DNA of 64,000 nt from Metridium senile (Eukaryota > Cnidaria > Anthozoa > Actiniaria > Metridiidae), in NCBI GenBank assembly GCA_949775045.1, contig OX459101.1, positions 7,516,394 to 7,580,393 of the forward strand, written 5' to 3'. Made by a program: the position numbers and the translations under genes. The notes beneath the pieces were generated by a model. That model was not told the origin of the DNA. It did no database searches and saw only the letters and a list, made by a program, of their open reading frames with translations. Positions 27,831 to 39,800 of this stretch are shown piece after piece. Numbering within the stretch: position 1 is the stretch's first letter; each line of letters starts with the position of its first letter.

Positions 27831-28432
27831 TTAAATACATATGTATAAGATTATCCTACCGAAAAAGGTATTTAGAGAACTTTCATAAGAAAGCTTGTTT
27901 TCATATGCATATTACCACTTACCATTTTTGTGTAAGCTTCTTTGGTACATGGTCTATGATCTGCCTTCCAAACATGACAGTCTTTGTACAATTTAGTATA
28001 TACAGTGCTTAGTTTTGTGATTAATCCCTTCAATTCTGTGTACAACTATAATTACTTTCACAAATGTTAGCAGAGGAAAATAAATATATAGGCACTTAAT
28101 ATATATATATCATATGTGTGTATCATATGAACACAATTGGATGTAACAAATTTGCTTGAACTTAAAGATGTACATTATAACAACTGCTTACATGTTGCTT
28201 GCTTACGTAATGCTTGATGCCCTTGAAATATATCTAGCAAATACCTCTAATAAAAATGTTGTAACTAATGACTGGATTTAATAAATTATATGCAAATGTT
28301 TTTAAACATATTTTGATACAAGTCACTGCTCTTGGGCAAGTTATGATTAAATTTGGACCAAAAGCCTTGACTTGAATCCATTGTTCAAAATCATTCATAA
28401 CAGTTATTTCAATAACTATTGTAATTCTTTAG

Positions 28433-28585
28433 GTAATATAATGAAATTTGTAACACGTCGTTTTGAGCTTTAGCCCTTCGTTAGAGGAAAAGAGTTTGAC
28501 GAAGGGCTAAAGCTCAAAACATCAGTAAAGTTAAGTCAACATTTTTTACGGTGTTACAAATTTCATTATATTACCTATCGTTTAT
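28433..28585. mobile_element. MITE with AGGTAATATAATGAAATTTG ends
   Basis: GGTAATATAATGAAATTTGT with an inner CTTTAGCCCTTCG at the left pairs with the right half ending CAAATTTCATTATATTACC. Half-copies recur at 32810-33060 and 47999-48080. Confidence 0.7.
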
Positions 28586-28833
28586 ATCAAACACCGATGC
28601 AGCTTGTACTAGTTTACTCGCTAGTTTACATTTATTGTAATTCTAGTCTATTATTCTGGACTGACTAGCACCAATATATTAAAATGAAATATGGCATCCA
28701 TTTTTAATAACTATTGTTCTTGACTAACTAGCCTTGTCCACGTTGAAACACAATGGAGTTTTCACATGTATGTTAGATGCTAGTCAGACAAGAAGAATAG
28801 TTATTCAAATTGCATGTAGGTGTACACATGTGG

Positions 28834-28931
28834 CTAGCCTGAGAAAACAGACGTTCTTTCACTCCTCTTCCCCAACTAACTTAGTTTCGCAGGGGAAGAG
28901 GAGCGAAAGAACATCTGTTTTCTCAGGCTAA
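28834..28931. mobile_element. 98-bp foldback element
   Basis: TAGCCTGAGAAAACAGACGT then TCTTTCACTCCTCTTCCC pairs with GGGAAGAGGAGCGAAAGAAC and TCTGTTTTCTCAGGCTA. A half copy is at 45645-45685 in a DIDO1 intron. Confidence 0.75.
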
Positions 28932-29297
28932 CATGAGGCAAGTAAGTCTGATATAAGTATTAGCATTGTTAGCTAGATCCCTAGCGTATCCCTGTTTTTA
29001 GTCCATAATAAATGGTAACCAACATTACATTGTGATATTGCAGTGTTTTGATCATCCATTGTATAAATATTAAATCATGCTGATTGGTTAAAGAATAGAG
29101 TACCTAAGTGATGAAGTCACAATTTTTTTTTTGTATTCAGACTACTTTCATCATAGAATGCTAGTCAAAATATAGGCTGCTCGAAAATTTGGGATCATTT
29201 GAGTGTGAAACAGCTGAGATATGATTTTTTGAATGTAAAATTTTCTCCATACAAAGTCTCTTATTTTTGCCCTGGTTCCAACCGTTTAGAACTTTGC

Positions 29298-29600
29298 TTG
29301 ATTCAAATTGTGCAATTATCACCATTGTACTATCAATTTGTTTCATTGGATAGGTGCGAGCACTCTATATGGTGCAAATTAACCATTATTGCAAATTGTG
29401 CCATTATCGCCATTGTACTATCAATTTGTTTCATGGGATAGGTGCGAGCACCGGTGCAAATTAACCAATCACCGTGCTTGTTTCAAATTGTCCAATTATC
29501 GCCATTGTACTATCAATTTGTTTCATTGGATAGGTGCGAGCACTCTACGGTGCAAATTAACCAATCACCGTGCTTGATTCAAATTATGCAATTATCGCCA
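29298..29600 (+). repeat. ~90-bp tandem repeat, about 3.5 copies
   Basis: The phrase TACTATCAATTTGTTTCATT with GATAGGTGCGAGCACTCTA recurs; start points of the CAAATTGT phrase at 29303, 29391, 29484 and 29580 give spacings of 88-96 bp. A detached copy sits at 30553-30645, next to the SDR gene's last exon, so later insertions split the array. Confidence 0.75.
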
Positions 29601-29604
29601 TATC

Positions 29605-29800
29605 GCCAACTTGTTCACGATCAGGATACTTGTACTGTCAGAACTGGTTCTAATATCCATTCTTACAACACAAGAAACAAAGATATGCTACGAACTGAGA
29701 AGTCTAACTTAATAAAGGTTTACAAAAATCATACAATAGTTTCCTGGGAGAATGTAACGCTTTACCTACAGACGTAAAAAACATTTTATAAAAGCAATTT
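29605..29800 (+). mobile_element. LINE 3' end fragment (plus strand)
   Basis: The frame ending at 29777 reads HSYNTRNKDMLRTEKSNLIK and shortly after SWENVTLYLQT. The pattern H-x-Y-N-T-R followed by a hydrophobic region is seen at the C-terminus of many LINE reverse transcriptase proteins. Only this end is preserved. Confidence 0.5.
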
Positions 29801-30191
29801 TGAATAGATTTAATGATTAATCGTTTTGGACAAATTTTATATGTTGAAGAATTTTATCATTGACATTTATATCTTACCTAGCTAGTTTTTAATTTTTACC
29901 TACAGACACTTGATGAATTTAAATCTTATCTAGTTTTATAATTTGTATATATCTTTCTTATTTATTTATTTATTTATAATTTTATTTATGTATTCTTTGT
30001 TTTATACAGAGCCCTACTGAAAAGCATTTTTAAATGATGTAGGCCATCTGTTTAAAGATTGTAATTATTATTATTATTGTTGATTTAAACTTCAGACTAT
30101 GTTTTTACATTCTGTAAACAAATATTGCGGGCATAGATTGCCTAAGCAAATATCTGTGTGTCTAAACTTATAAAGATGTACATGATCATAT

Positions 30192-30422
30192 CTAATAATT
30201 GTATAAACGTTTAACAATCTCACAGTTCTGTGAGATAACCCATTTCTGGCACTTTCTTATAATAGTTAGTCCTTCTGTTATTCCTATGCTAGAGAGATTG
30301 TCTATCAAATTTTCGTGATATCCTGCTAAAAAGTCAAACACAATGTTGACCTGTGTGATTTTATAGCCAGGATACAGTCTTTTGAGACTTGATCTCAGGT
30401 CGGTATATTTAGCAGTTTTCAT
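30192..30422 (-). pseudogene. LINE reverse transcriptase C-terminal scrap (minus strand)
   Basis: The minus-strand frame reads KTAKYTDLRSSLKRLYPGYK followed by VNIVFDFLAGYHENL and LTIIRKCQKWVISQNCEIVK. The order K-Y-x-D-L, a hydrophobic core, then a basic I-x-R-K-C-Q helix recalls the tail that follows the reverse transcriptase domain in several LINE clades. The assignment is by pattern only. Confidence 0.45.
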
Positions 30423-30430
30423 TTCATCTC

Positions 30431-30545
<115 letters not shown>

Positions 30546-30641
30546 TTGTTGTTGTACTATCAATTTGTTTCATGGAATAGGTACGAGCACTCTACGGTAC
30601 AAGCACTCGACGGTGCAAATTAACCAATCACTAAGCTTGTA

Positions 30642-33600
30642 TCATTGACTCAAGGTCAGTCCTCCATCAACATTCATGATTTCCCCTGTGACATACTTCG
30701 CGTTAACCAAGTACCCCACAGCAGAAGCAATGTCGTCAGTCTCACCTAACCGACCCATAGGAATCTTATTAAACGTTTCAGTCTTTAACTTTAAATCATA
30801 TTCACCAGCACCTTCAGGCCAAATAATGACTCCAGGAGCGACTCCATTAACTCTAACGTGAGGAGCAAAGTCTTTTGCAAGCGCTAAAGTCGCCATGTGT
30901 AGACCAGCTTTTGATATGCAGTAGACTGAGTTATTGGTCAGCGGTCGATAGGCGTTGACGTCTATGATGTTGACGATTGAACCGTGGTGTGTTTTCAACA
31001 TCGGATAAGCTGCCTATAATAAGAAGAGAAAGTGGATGATTGATTCACGCGGTACGAGTGAACAGCGCATCGCTATACAACCTCAACATCGTTTCAGGTA
31101 ATAGTCCCTTTTCGCAGTCCCCTGCGCCATCTTGAAAGGTAGCCGGGCCTTTGCATCTCTTAAGGTCTCTTTCATTGCAAGCTCAAGGTTCGTTTTGCTT
31201 CGATGCAAAGGCCCAGCTACCGTTTGGGATGGTACATGCAGACTGACAACTGTGAATGGAGTAAAGACGAACATATAGATTCAAATATCCCATGTCCTCA
31301 TTTTTCATATCATTTATCTCCCATCTCGATCTCAAATTACTCTACACATTTCTCCCTCTCCCCTATTTTTTCAAATCAGTGATTTCTCACATCCCCAGCT
31401 CCCTGATCCCTTCTGAATGGCCCAACAAATTGCTAAGACGTCATAGCACTGGGAAGTTTGGTCCAGAGCTGGTAATAAATAGAATAAAAGAAAGTAAATT
31501 TGCAGCTGCTCTGATAGCGTCATACAAAATCATCATACAAAATAATATGCTTGGTCCAAACATGCAAAAACAGTGAAAACAAAGTGTACACACGTTTCAC
31601 ACTAAATCCACCAATTAACAATTATTTGTCGATGGCCCAAGTATAAGAACCTGAATTTTTCAATTTAGCCTAAATAGGTTTTTATATAAATGGTTAACCT
31701 TAATAGGTTCTTATGTGGAGGGGGCTTAAAATGAAAATTTTAGTCAAGGTTAATTATTAAATTGGAAAATTTAAAAAAAAATTTAATTATTAAGCCTGAG
31801 GAGAATAATTGTTTTAGAATAAGGTAAAATCATTTCAAACATAAACTAGTCAAAGAAAAAATATTTATTTCTCAATTCTAAAAGCGCGCGAAACGTTGTA
31901 ACTGATTCAGTATCGAACAATAGTCATTTTCACAATTCCGTTCAGTGACCACGAATGATAGTTCCAAGTCAAGGTTCCAGTTGCTATGCATGATAAATTA
32001 TAGTTTTGCTATGTGTGGCAACAGGAACCTCGACTTGGAACTATTATTCGTGGTCACTGAACGGAACTGTGAAAAGGACTATTGTCCAAAGTCCTTGAAC
32101 CAATCAGAGCACGCGGTTTTCTATAATCACGTGGGTATTTCTACTAACAGCAGTATAATATAGAGTACGAGGGTGCGAGCGAAAAATATAAAAAAATATC
32201 AAGCTTTACTGCGAAATCAGGGCCGTAGCACGGGGATGCCCCCCCCCCACCCCCCCCAAAAAAAACCACCATGATTTGAGTGTATTGAATGGTAGTTATT
32301 TTCAGGGCTATTTTCAGAAATCAATGGGTGAGCCCCCCCAATCATTTTGGGGGTGCTACGGCCCTGCAAATGTAATTTCAGCATAAAAACTGACGTAACA
32401 ACATGGCCGCCGTGACGTCACATGTTCGTCATCCCGCCTACCTGACATAGAAAGAAAGGTGTAGTAAGGTTTGTCTGTATGATTTTATCCCAAACATCTG
32501 CGCTGATATCTCCAACAGTTGTAGGTTGAAAAACACATGCGTTGTTAACTAGTACATCTAAACGCCTCCATTTTTCTTGCGCCTGATGGATGAGCCTTTC
32601 TGCAGTACTGTGGACAGCGGTATTTAGCTCTGCTTGCACACTAAATGCTGAGTTTGGACGAATGCTAGAAAATTGAAATTTAGAGTTAATTTTTTTTTAA
32701 TTTCAAATGTTTCTTTATATACCACTGTAGATCGTATTAGTTTAGCCGCTAGTTATCGATAGGCTGCGTGGGTGTTTGATATAAACGATAGGTAATAGAA
32801 TGAAACTGATTTGAATGGAATTTCATTCTATTACCTATCGCTAGTTATCGTACATCTTTATTCCAAATGTTTCCTTAGAAATACCGACGCAATTGACTAG
32901 TTTAAATGCTAAATATAAATGGAAACTAGCGAGTAAACTAGTATAGGCTGTGTTGGTGTTTAATATGAACGATAGGTAATATAATGAAATTTGTAACACT
33001 GTAAAAAAATGTTAAATTAATTTTACTGATGTTTCGAGCTTTAGTCCTTTGTGCACTTTAAAAGCAGACCACTCTAATATAACCGCTAGTTATCGTATAT
33101 TTTACTCCACAGAACTATGCATTGGTGATGTTAAACACCCTTAATATCGTGACCAACCTAAGTGACTAGCCTTACAAGAGGGTCCTGAAGGGGTAAATTG
33201 GGAATTGGGATTTGCCTTTTTTCGAGGCTGGGAATTGGGATTTGCCCATTGGGATTGGGATTTGTCCATTGGGATTGGGATTTGTCCATAGGATTTGGCT
33301 ATTTCTTGTCCATTCGTTTTCTCTTTAGATGCTAAAATAATGTTTTAAATTGAGTAATTTGCAACATTTTACGTCGTTTTAGTAGACTAGAAGAGAAAAT
33401 CGAACTATCTTGGGCTTCCTGAGGTTAGTATTCAATTTGGGCTTCCTGTGGTTAATGTTTGGGCTTCCTGTGGTAATTGGGATTTTGATAAAAAATTGAT
33501 TGGGAATTGGGATTGGATAACCCCCTTCAGGACCCTCTTACAACTACTAACTCTCATGACTCTAAGTTACGTGGCTGTGTAAAAATGTGCATTAACAAGA

Positions 33601-34555
33601 TGTGAAATGCATTGTACTTTGGACCACACTATACATCCCATTTTACACGCTAAATCGAAATCGAATCGATTTTGCGACAACATATCATGCCCCCCTTGCT
33701 CCCCCTGGATCCACCCCTGTTTTTTTATCCAAATTTACCCTCAATGGCTCGATCTTTCGATTTACTATGATAAATCGTGGAAAGTCGTACTAACTTGAGG
33801 TTTCGATTTATTGAAAAACTCATCTTTGGTCATCTTTACTCGGACGTGAAATTATATGAATGCGTACTTCAGAGTATTAAGTCAGGACAGTCAGTAAAAT
33901 ACTGACCCTTTCCTACTGAACAAATTTTTAGTAATTGCATTTTTTTTAGCATATATACACCTTCTTTTTTGCATCTTTTGTGTATCAAACGATTAGAGCG
34001 CTTTAAATAAAATAACCTATTACAGTGAGGACCCTCAAACCATGAGCACTTCTTTCATGTTATTTTTTTATTTTCTCCTTTAAAACCTCGAAAAATAAAA
34101 ATGAGTTCACTAATACACTGTTAAAAAAGTATCAAAGAAACTCAGTATTCACGGTTCGAGTGAGATTGGGCTCCCTGTGTTTAAATGTTACAATTAACAA
34201 GTGGAAATACTAAATAGCGTGCAATATAACTAGCACCAAATAGAACGAAAGTGCCACAGTACAGTCAAAGTAATTTATGTCTACTAAGTGTTATTTAGTG
34301 TTTTTAGTGTTTGCACGTTTATAGAATAGAACATGGAATAGTTATTGACGGGTATATAACAGGGTCATATTTTCCGGCACATTTTGTGTATCTGAATATT
34401 TACCTATTTAACTCTTCAACCAGTTCTGATGCCTCGTGTGTTGACGTATTATAATGTACAACGATATTAAAGTTCATGTCATGTAAATGTCGTACGATGG
34501 CAGCTCCAATTCGCTTCGAACCACCGGTGACTAAAGCTACTCGTACGTCAGCCAT
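30642..34555 (-). CDS. Pteridine reductase-like short-chain dehydrogenase/reductase
   Basis: Three exons, 34555-34404, 32664-32442 and 31013-30642, give 248 residues with consistent phases. SDR enzymes of the pteridine reductase group use NADPH to reduce biopterin or dihydrofolate-type substrates in the cytosol. Visible motifs: the nucleotide loop TGGSKRIG at residues 10-17 (with the Lys-Arg typical of pteridine reductases), VHYN at 33-36, the NNAC motif at 91-94 (usual NNAG/NNAS), and Asp143, Tyr156 and Lys160. The Asp thirteen residues before Tyr, instead of the usual SDR Ser, is the hallmark of the PTR1 triad. VNGVAPG and VTGEIMNVDGG near the C-terminus complete the fold. An upstream in-frame ATG at 34660 exists, but the start at MADVRVALVTGG fits the family. 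Substrate is inferred; no animal orthologue name is assigned. Confidence 0.9.
31085..31222. mobile_element. Foldback remnant in SDR intron 2
   Basis: GGTAGCCGGGCCTTTGCATC pairs with GATGCAAAGGCCCAGCTACC. Short and without other content. Confidence 0.55.
31914..32091. mobile_element. Foldback element in SDR intron 2
   Basis: CAATAGTCATTTTCACAATT with CCGTTCAGTGACCACGAA at the left pairs with TTCGTGGTCACTGAACGGAA and CTGTGAAAAGGACTATTG at the right. Confidence 0.7.
32219..32365. mobile_element. MITE with AGGGCCGTAGCAC ends
   Basis: AGGGCCGTAGCAC at the left and GTGCTACGGCCCT at the right are perfect inverted repeats around a C-rich and A-rich interior. It lies just downstream of SDR exon 2. 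Confidence 0.7.
32700..33075. mobile_element. Cluster of GATAGGTAATA(T)AATGAAA half-elements
   Basis: CGATAGGTAATAGAATGAAA with its complement at 32787-32842, and AACGATAGGTAATATAATGA with CTGATGTTTCGAGCTTTAGT at 32968-33050, are rearranged copies of the element at 28433-28585. Confidence 0.6.
33178..33537. mobile_element. MITE with GAGGGTCCTGAAGGGG ends in SDR intron 1
   Basis: GAGGGTCCTGAAGGGG at the left pairs with the right end CCCCCTTCAGGACCCTC. It is flanked by TTACAA on both sides (33172-33177 and 33538-33543). The interior is built of GGGATTTG(T)CCATT and GGCTTCCTG(T)GGTTA short repeats. Confidence 0.75.
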
Positions 34556-34795
34556 CTTGCATGGAAATGGTGAGCAGAGAGGGGCCTGGTAATGAGTATG
34601 CTTCAATGTGCGCTTCCTACCTTGTTTGTGCGGGTCGAGACAGTACGATACAATATTCATTTAAATTAATCGCCATATTTCTAATCCAATTAGATATATT
34701 TAACTGGTCCTTTGATAGGTTAATCAACTGAATAATTCACCCCAACGGAAATGAGAACTATAGTATTAGCATAACAATAAAACTTCGCCAAATAT

Positions 34796-35188
34796 CCCGG
34801 GGGGGGTACTCCCATATATTTACTATACGGGGATGATCCGCTGGACAGGGTATGGTTTTTCAAGTTTTCTGTCATAAACAGGGTATGGTTTTTTGAGTTT
34901 TCTGTCATGAACAGGGTATCCTTTTTACCCCTTTTTGTCATAATCAGGTATATTAATTAGGTAATATGGTGAGCAGCGCGGTCTTTCGTCTTTCGGGAAA
35001 TTCAGCACGTTTTCGCGGCATAAACACGGCCAAACACGGTCCTAAACTGTCATAAACAGGGTCCCATTTTTATCACTTGTCATAAACAGGGTATAAGAAT
35101 TTGTTTTTTTCTGTCATAAACAGGGTAACCGTTTTAGGATCCCAGCGGAACACCCCTACCCGAATCCTAGCGGAGTACCCCCCCCGGG
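34796..35188. mobile_element. DNA transposon derivative with CCCGGGGGGGGTACTCC ends
   Basis: The ends are inverted repeats (CCCGGGGGGGGTACTCC and GGAGTACCCCCCCCGGG). They are flanked by an exact 8-bp duplication CCAAATAT at 34788-34795 and 35189-35196. The interior repeats CATAAACAGGGTA about six times. An 8-bp duplication is typical of hAT-type transposition. It lies just upstream of the SDR gene. Confidence 0.8.
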
Positions 35189-35833
35189 CCAAATATATAA
35201 TAGACTATACACCAATTCGATTTTAGAAATACATGTGTGACTTCATGGCGCAATGGTCTAAAGGTGGTAACTAAAGGTATGGTGTAGGTGCTGTTTATCA
35301 TCTCCCTCCCTGGCTTTTTTAGACTAAGTTTTATGCTTCACTGGGATAGCGCGGATGGGGCCGAAATCTTCATCCTATACGTAAACCGATTCGGTGCATC
35401 AGCTTCATAGAATGTCTCGGAGGAATCGTCCCAACCTATTTGATTTTTATTCATCGTTTCCGATTTTCTTTTTCCTCTCCACTTAGGCATCCGGGGGATG
35501 CCTGACATTGTTCGTTGGTTCGAAACTCACACGGTGCGCTCCTTATTTACATTTCTTGGATTTTTTTTGTTAGCCAACAAAGAAACAAGAAGACACACAC
35601 ACACACAAACAAGCAAATAACTTTACAGGACAAACAAATTCAAATTAAACTCTAGTTCTCTTTAATTCACTATGCCCTCATGACGACATAAAATTTCTTT
35701 GGTAAAACAGAGACGATTAAAACATGACTTTAAAACTTGAGAGTTAAATAGGCAATATGTCTGCAGGATAAATGTCAGCGGTAGGTACAATAAAATGTCA
35801 GTAAGTGACCCTCTCCAATCAGGGTGTGAGTTG

Positions 35834-35908
35834 GTCTCCCCCGCAGCCGTGTTTAGCTGACGAGGGAACGTTGCATGACGAGGCTAAACACAACTGCGGG
35901 GGAGACTA
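35834..35908. mobile_element. 75-bp foldback flanked by an 11-bp duplication
   Basis: GTCTCCCCCGCAG at the left and CTGCGGGGGAGAC at the right, with GTGTTTAGC and GCTAAACAC inside. GGTGTGAGTTG occurs directly on both sides (35823-35833 and 35909-35919). Confidence 0.7.
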
Positions 35909-36191
35909 GGTGTGAGTTGACCAAAAATATTCCAACAAACTAACAAAGAAAACATCGTGTAACTACGATGGTCTTAAGGCGCTGACTGAAGGCGTTTTTA
36001 CACAGTACAATTTTTCTGCCAATGCTGTTACGACACACGTTGCTAGAGGGGTGATACACCGTGCAATGGTGTTGCAAGTTGTTGAGTTCCGTTGCGTTGA
36101 AAAAAAGAACCGAACAATACTTTGTGTAATGATGTCTGGAATAACAAATGCAAGACAGTCTCTGTTACACTGTGAATTCTTGCGCAACCAA

Positions 36192-36293
36192 TGTAGCCTG
36201 CGTTGCCGGCGATCTGAGGTGTTAAGAGGAAGAGAAGTGGAGACCGTTTATCTTTCTCGCAACCCCGCAGACCACCAGCAACGCAGGCTACAA
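36192..36293. mobile_element. Foldback with GTAGCCTGCGTTGC ends
   Basis: GTAGCCTGCGTTGCCGGCG at the left pairs with CAGCAACGCAGGCTAC at the right. The short frames on both strands are shadows of the foldback. Confidence 0.6.
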
Positions 36294-36299
36294 CTAATG

Positions 36300-36858
36300 C
36301 GGCTGAGAAGACTACCAACAATACAACATAACCTAACAACTGTAGTGTGGACCAAAACAACCCAGCTTAGTAATACTAACAGCTAACGATTAAACAGAAA
36401 TAAAATATCAGTACAAAGAACATAGTTTTAGTCTCCTTGTGGAAACAATTAAAATAACGTGTCACGCCAAACTCGCGGCCAGTGTCACGGTCGGTGTCAC
36501 GCTAACGTCACTGTTACGTCACATCATGTCACCGTCGTATTAAGGCAAGTTTAGGTCACGTGACCATGACCACCTAACATGAGAATAACAATCTAAATGG
36601 CATTCCATAAACTATTTGTCATGCAAAGACAGGTCATGATCAACGATCAGCCACCGTAAGGTGTCACGTCGATGGTACATGATATTTGACATGACATGAC
36701 ATTTGTTACGTAAGAACACGTCACGCCAAATGTAACATCATGTCATCAAGTCACGTCATTAGGTGACGGTCACGTCACGTTACACCTACGGTATCTGATC
36801 TATCACAAACTTCTTTCAAAAAGGTTTTTAGTTATATCTATCTAATATGTACACGTTT
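36300..36858. other. DIDO1 3' flank, rich in GTCACGTCA-like motifs
   Basis: Downstream of the DIDO1 stop (minus strand). Between about 36460 and 36790 the words GTCACG, CACGTCA and TGTCAC are repeated many times at irregular spacing, probably a decayed short tandem repeat. No reading frame continues through it. Confidence 0.45.
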
Positions 36859-39800
36859 CTATCGTCGCCATCTTTCCTTCCATCTCGGGTCGTCCCGTCG
36901 GTCACCTCTACGGTCTCCACGACGATCGTCCCGGTGATACGGTTGGTATCTCCCCCGATCCCCGGTAGGCCCGTGTGGTCCCCGGTAATCACCATGGTTT
37001 CGATCATCCGAGGCTCTTCTCATTGGAGGACCACGGGGGTCTCTTTGGGCCCTCCATCGGTCATCGTGAGGTGGTGCCCCGTGGTCCTTAAGCGGGCCGT
37101 GGTCCCTGGATGCACCGTAGTCCCTAGGACCTTCTTTGGATAAGCGTCGTTCTCGCCACTCCAATCGTTCCCTGTCGATACGCTGCCGGTCAGTCTCCGA
37201 TGTGTTGCTACTGCTGCTACTACGACGTGACGTGTCTACAGCACGTCGATCATCCCCAGAAGAACGTCGGGATACATCATGATCCTCCCTTTGATGATCC
37301 TCCCTACGATGATCCTCCCTACGATGATCCTCCCTAGTGTCTCTTGACATTGATGTAGGTGTGGCCGAGGTGGCTGCCGGGACGTTTTGGGTGTCTGTCT
37401 GTCTTTGACTGGGTAATTGGGTAGTGGTATTGGCTTGCTGTGAAATTGTATATAGAGTGAGTGGATGAATGAATGACTAAATATATAAATAACCAACAGA
37501 TGAATAGAAGACTGACTGAACAAATGAATAAATAGATGGATGGAAGGATGGAAAACCGAAGAAATGGAAAAATAAACGAACAAATAAGTAAATAAATACA
37601 TAAATGAGCATGAGCTAACCCCAAAAATAACTCTCATTGCAATGACTTCTTAAAATTTTTTGACAAAACGAAGCGTTATATCAACTATATAGATATAAAA
37701 AATCTTTACCGTCTTAAGAGATGCTCCTATCAATTTCACGATCCCCGCCAGCTCAGATGATTGTATAGGAAGCTGAGCTATCTTACTAGTTGACAGAGTT
37801 TGTGCAGGGCTAGAGCTTGCAGCTGTAGTAATGGGCATGAATATAGACGGCGGAAGTGACGTCACAGTTGGCGTCGAAGAGGACACAGTACCAAGCAACG
37901 GAATACCACTCCCTTGTAGGGTGGGGTTAGGCAGTGGAGATGGCTCGCTCTTTTCCGTCTTTCCTTTATCGGTGTTTTTGTTATCAGTAGATGATGTGTC
38001 CTCAGTGGAGCTGACGTCAGAGGATTTCAACGGGGCTTTAGTCGGCTTCTTATCGTCGATTGGTTTTTCTAGTTCTAAGTCAAGATCGAAGACGTCTTCA
38101 GGATCATATGGTTTGTCTTCATCGTCGTTACCATCTTTCTTGGTGTCTTTCGGTTCGGTTTGGTCCTTGGCTTTGAGAGCTGTGGAGATAATGAGGTGTT
38201 AAATGATGTATTAATCAATGAATCAAACATCCAGACAATTATCGAATCAATAGGTAAAGATGTAAAGAAAACAATATGTTATTGAAGTAAACAATTGATA
38301 AATCAGTCATTTATTAAATCAATCGATCGACCAGTAATCAATCACAATATCAATCGATCAACCAATAGACAAAACGACCAATGAAATGAATCATCAATTT
38401 ATCAATCAAACAGAATATCAATCAATCAATCAGAATATCAATCAATCAATCAGATATCAATCAATCAATCAATCAGAATATCAATCAATCAATCAGAATA
38501 TCAATCAATCAATCCGAATATCAATCAATCAATCAATCAGAATATCAATCAATCAATCAACCAATCAATCAATCAATCAGAATATCAATCAATCAATCAA
38601 TCAATCAGAATATCAATCAATCAATCCGAATATCAATCAATCAATCAATCAGAATATCAATCAATCAATCCGATTATCAATCAATCAATCAATCCGAATA
38701 TCAATCAATCAATCCGAATATCAATCAATCAATCCGAATATCAATCAATCAATCCAAATATCAATCAATCAATCCGAATATCAATCAATCAATCCAAATA
38801 TCAATCAATCAATCCGAATATCAATCAATCAATCCGAATATCAATCAATCAATCCGAATATCAATCAATCAATCCGAATATCAATCAATCAGAATATCAA
38901 TCATTCAATCAGAATATCAATCAATCAATCCAAATATCAATCAATAAATCCAAATATCAATCAATCAATCCGAATATCAATCAATCAATCCGAATATCAA
39001 TCAATCAGAATATCAATCAGTCAATCAGAATATCAATCAATCCGAATATCAATCAATCAATCCGAATATCAATCAATCAATCCGAATATCAATCAATCAA
39101 TCAATCCGAATATCAATCAATCAATCCGAATATCAATCAATCAATCCGAATATCAATCAATCAATCAATCCGAATATCAATCAATCAATCCGAATATCAA
39201 TCAATCAATCCGAATATCAATCAATCAATCCGAATATTAATCAATCAATCCGAATATCAATCAATCAATCCGAATATCAATCAATCAATCCGAATATCAA
39301 TCAATCAATCCGAATATTAATCAATCCGAATATCAATCAATTAATCCGAATATCAATCAATCAGAATATCAATCAATTAATCAATTAACCATGGCAGTCA
39401 GTCAATATATTATTCTGCTAATGTGCAAACGAATGTTAAGTGGTCAGTCACTTTGACACCTATATTACAGAGTTCTCAATCAATACACCAACCTGTGGCA
39501 ATATACTGCTTGGCGCGATCAGCCAAGTCCTGCAACTCCTCTTTCTTCGATAACGCCGTCTTCTCTGTAGACTCCGACGTGACAGCGACACTAGATCCCG
39601 TAGCAGACGGCGAACTAAAAGTACTAGAGTGTTCAGACGACCCGGAGGACGGCGATAAAGCAGGCTTGTTCTCGATGGACGTTCGTTTATTGTAGAACAC
39701 GATGTCCTCGATCTCGTGAGTGGGAGAATCCTTCGGTTGGCTTTCGTCACTTTTTCTATTGCTGTCATGGCGACGTTTAGGTGTTGGTGACGTGCTAGAG

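Noticed and set aside
34400..34660. SDR start at the upstream ATG (34660)
   Set aside because: The 35 extra residues are Cys/His/Pro-rich without family similarity, while the start at 34555 puts the TGGSKRIG loop at the usual distance.
38386..39240. 284-codon Asn/Gln/Ser/Ile-rich frame
   Set aside because: Produced by TCAA and 20-bp tandem units inside a DIDO1 intron; no start context or splice support.
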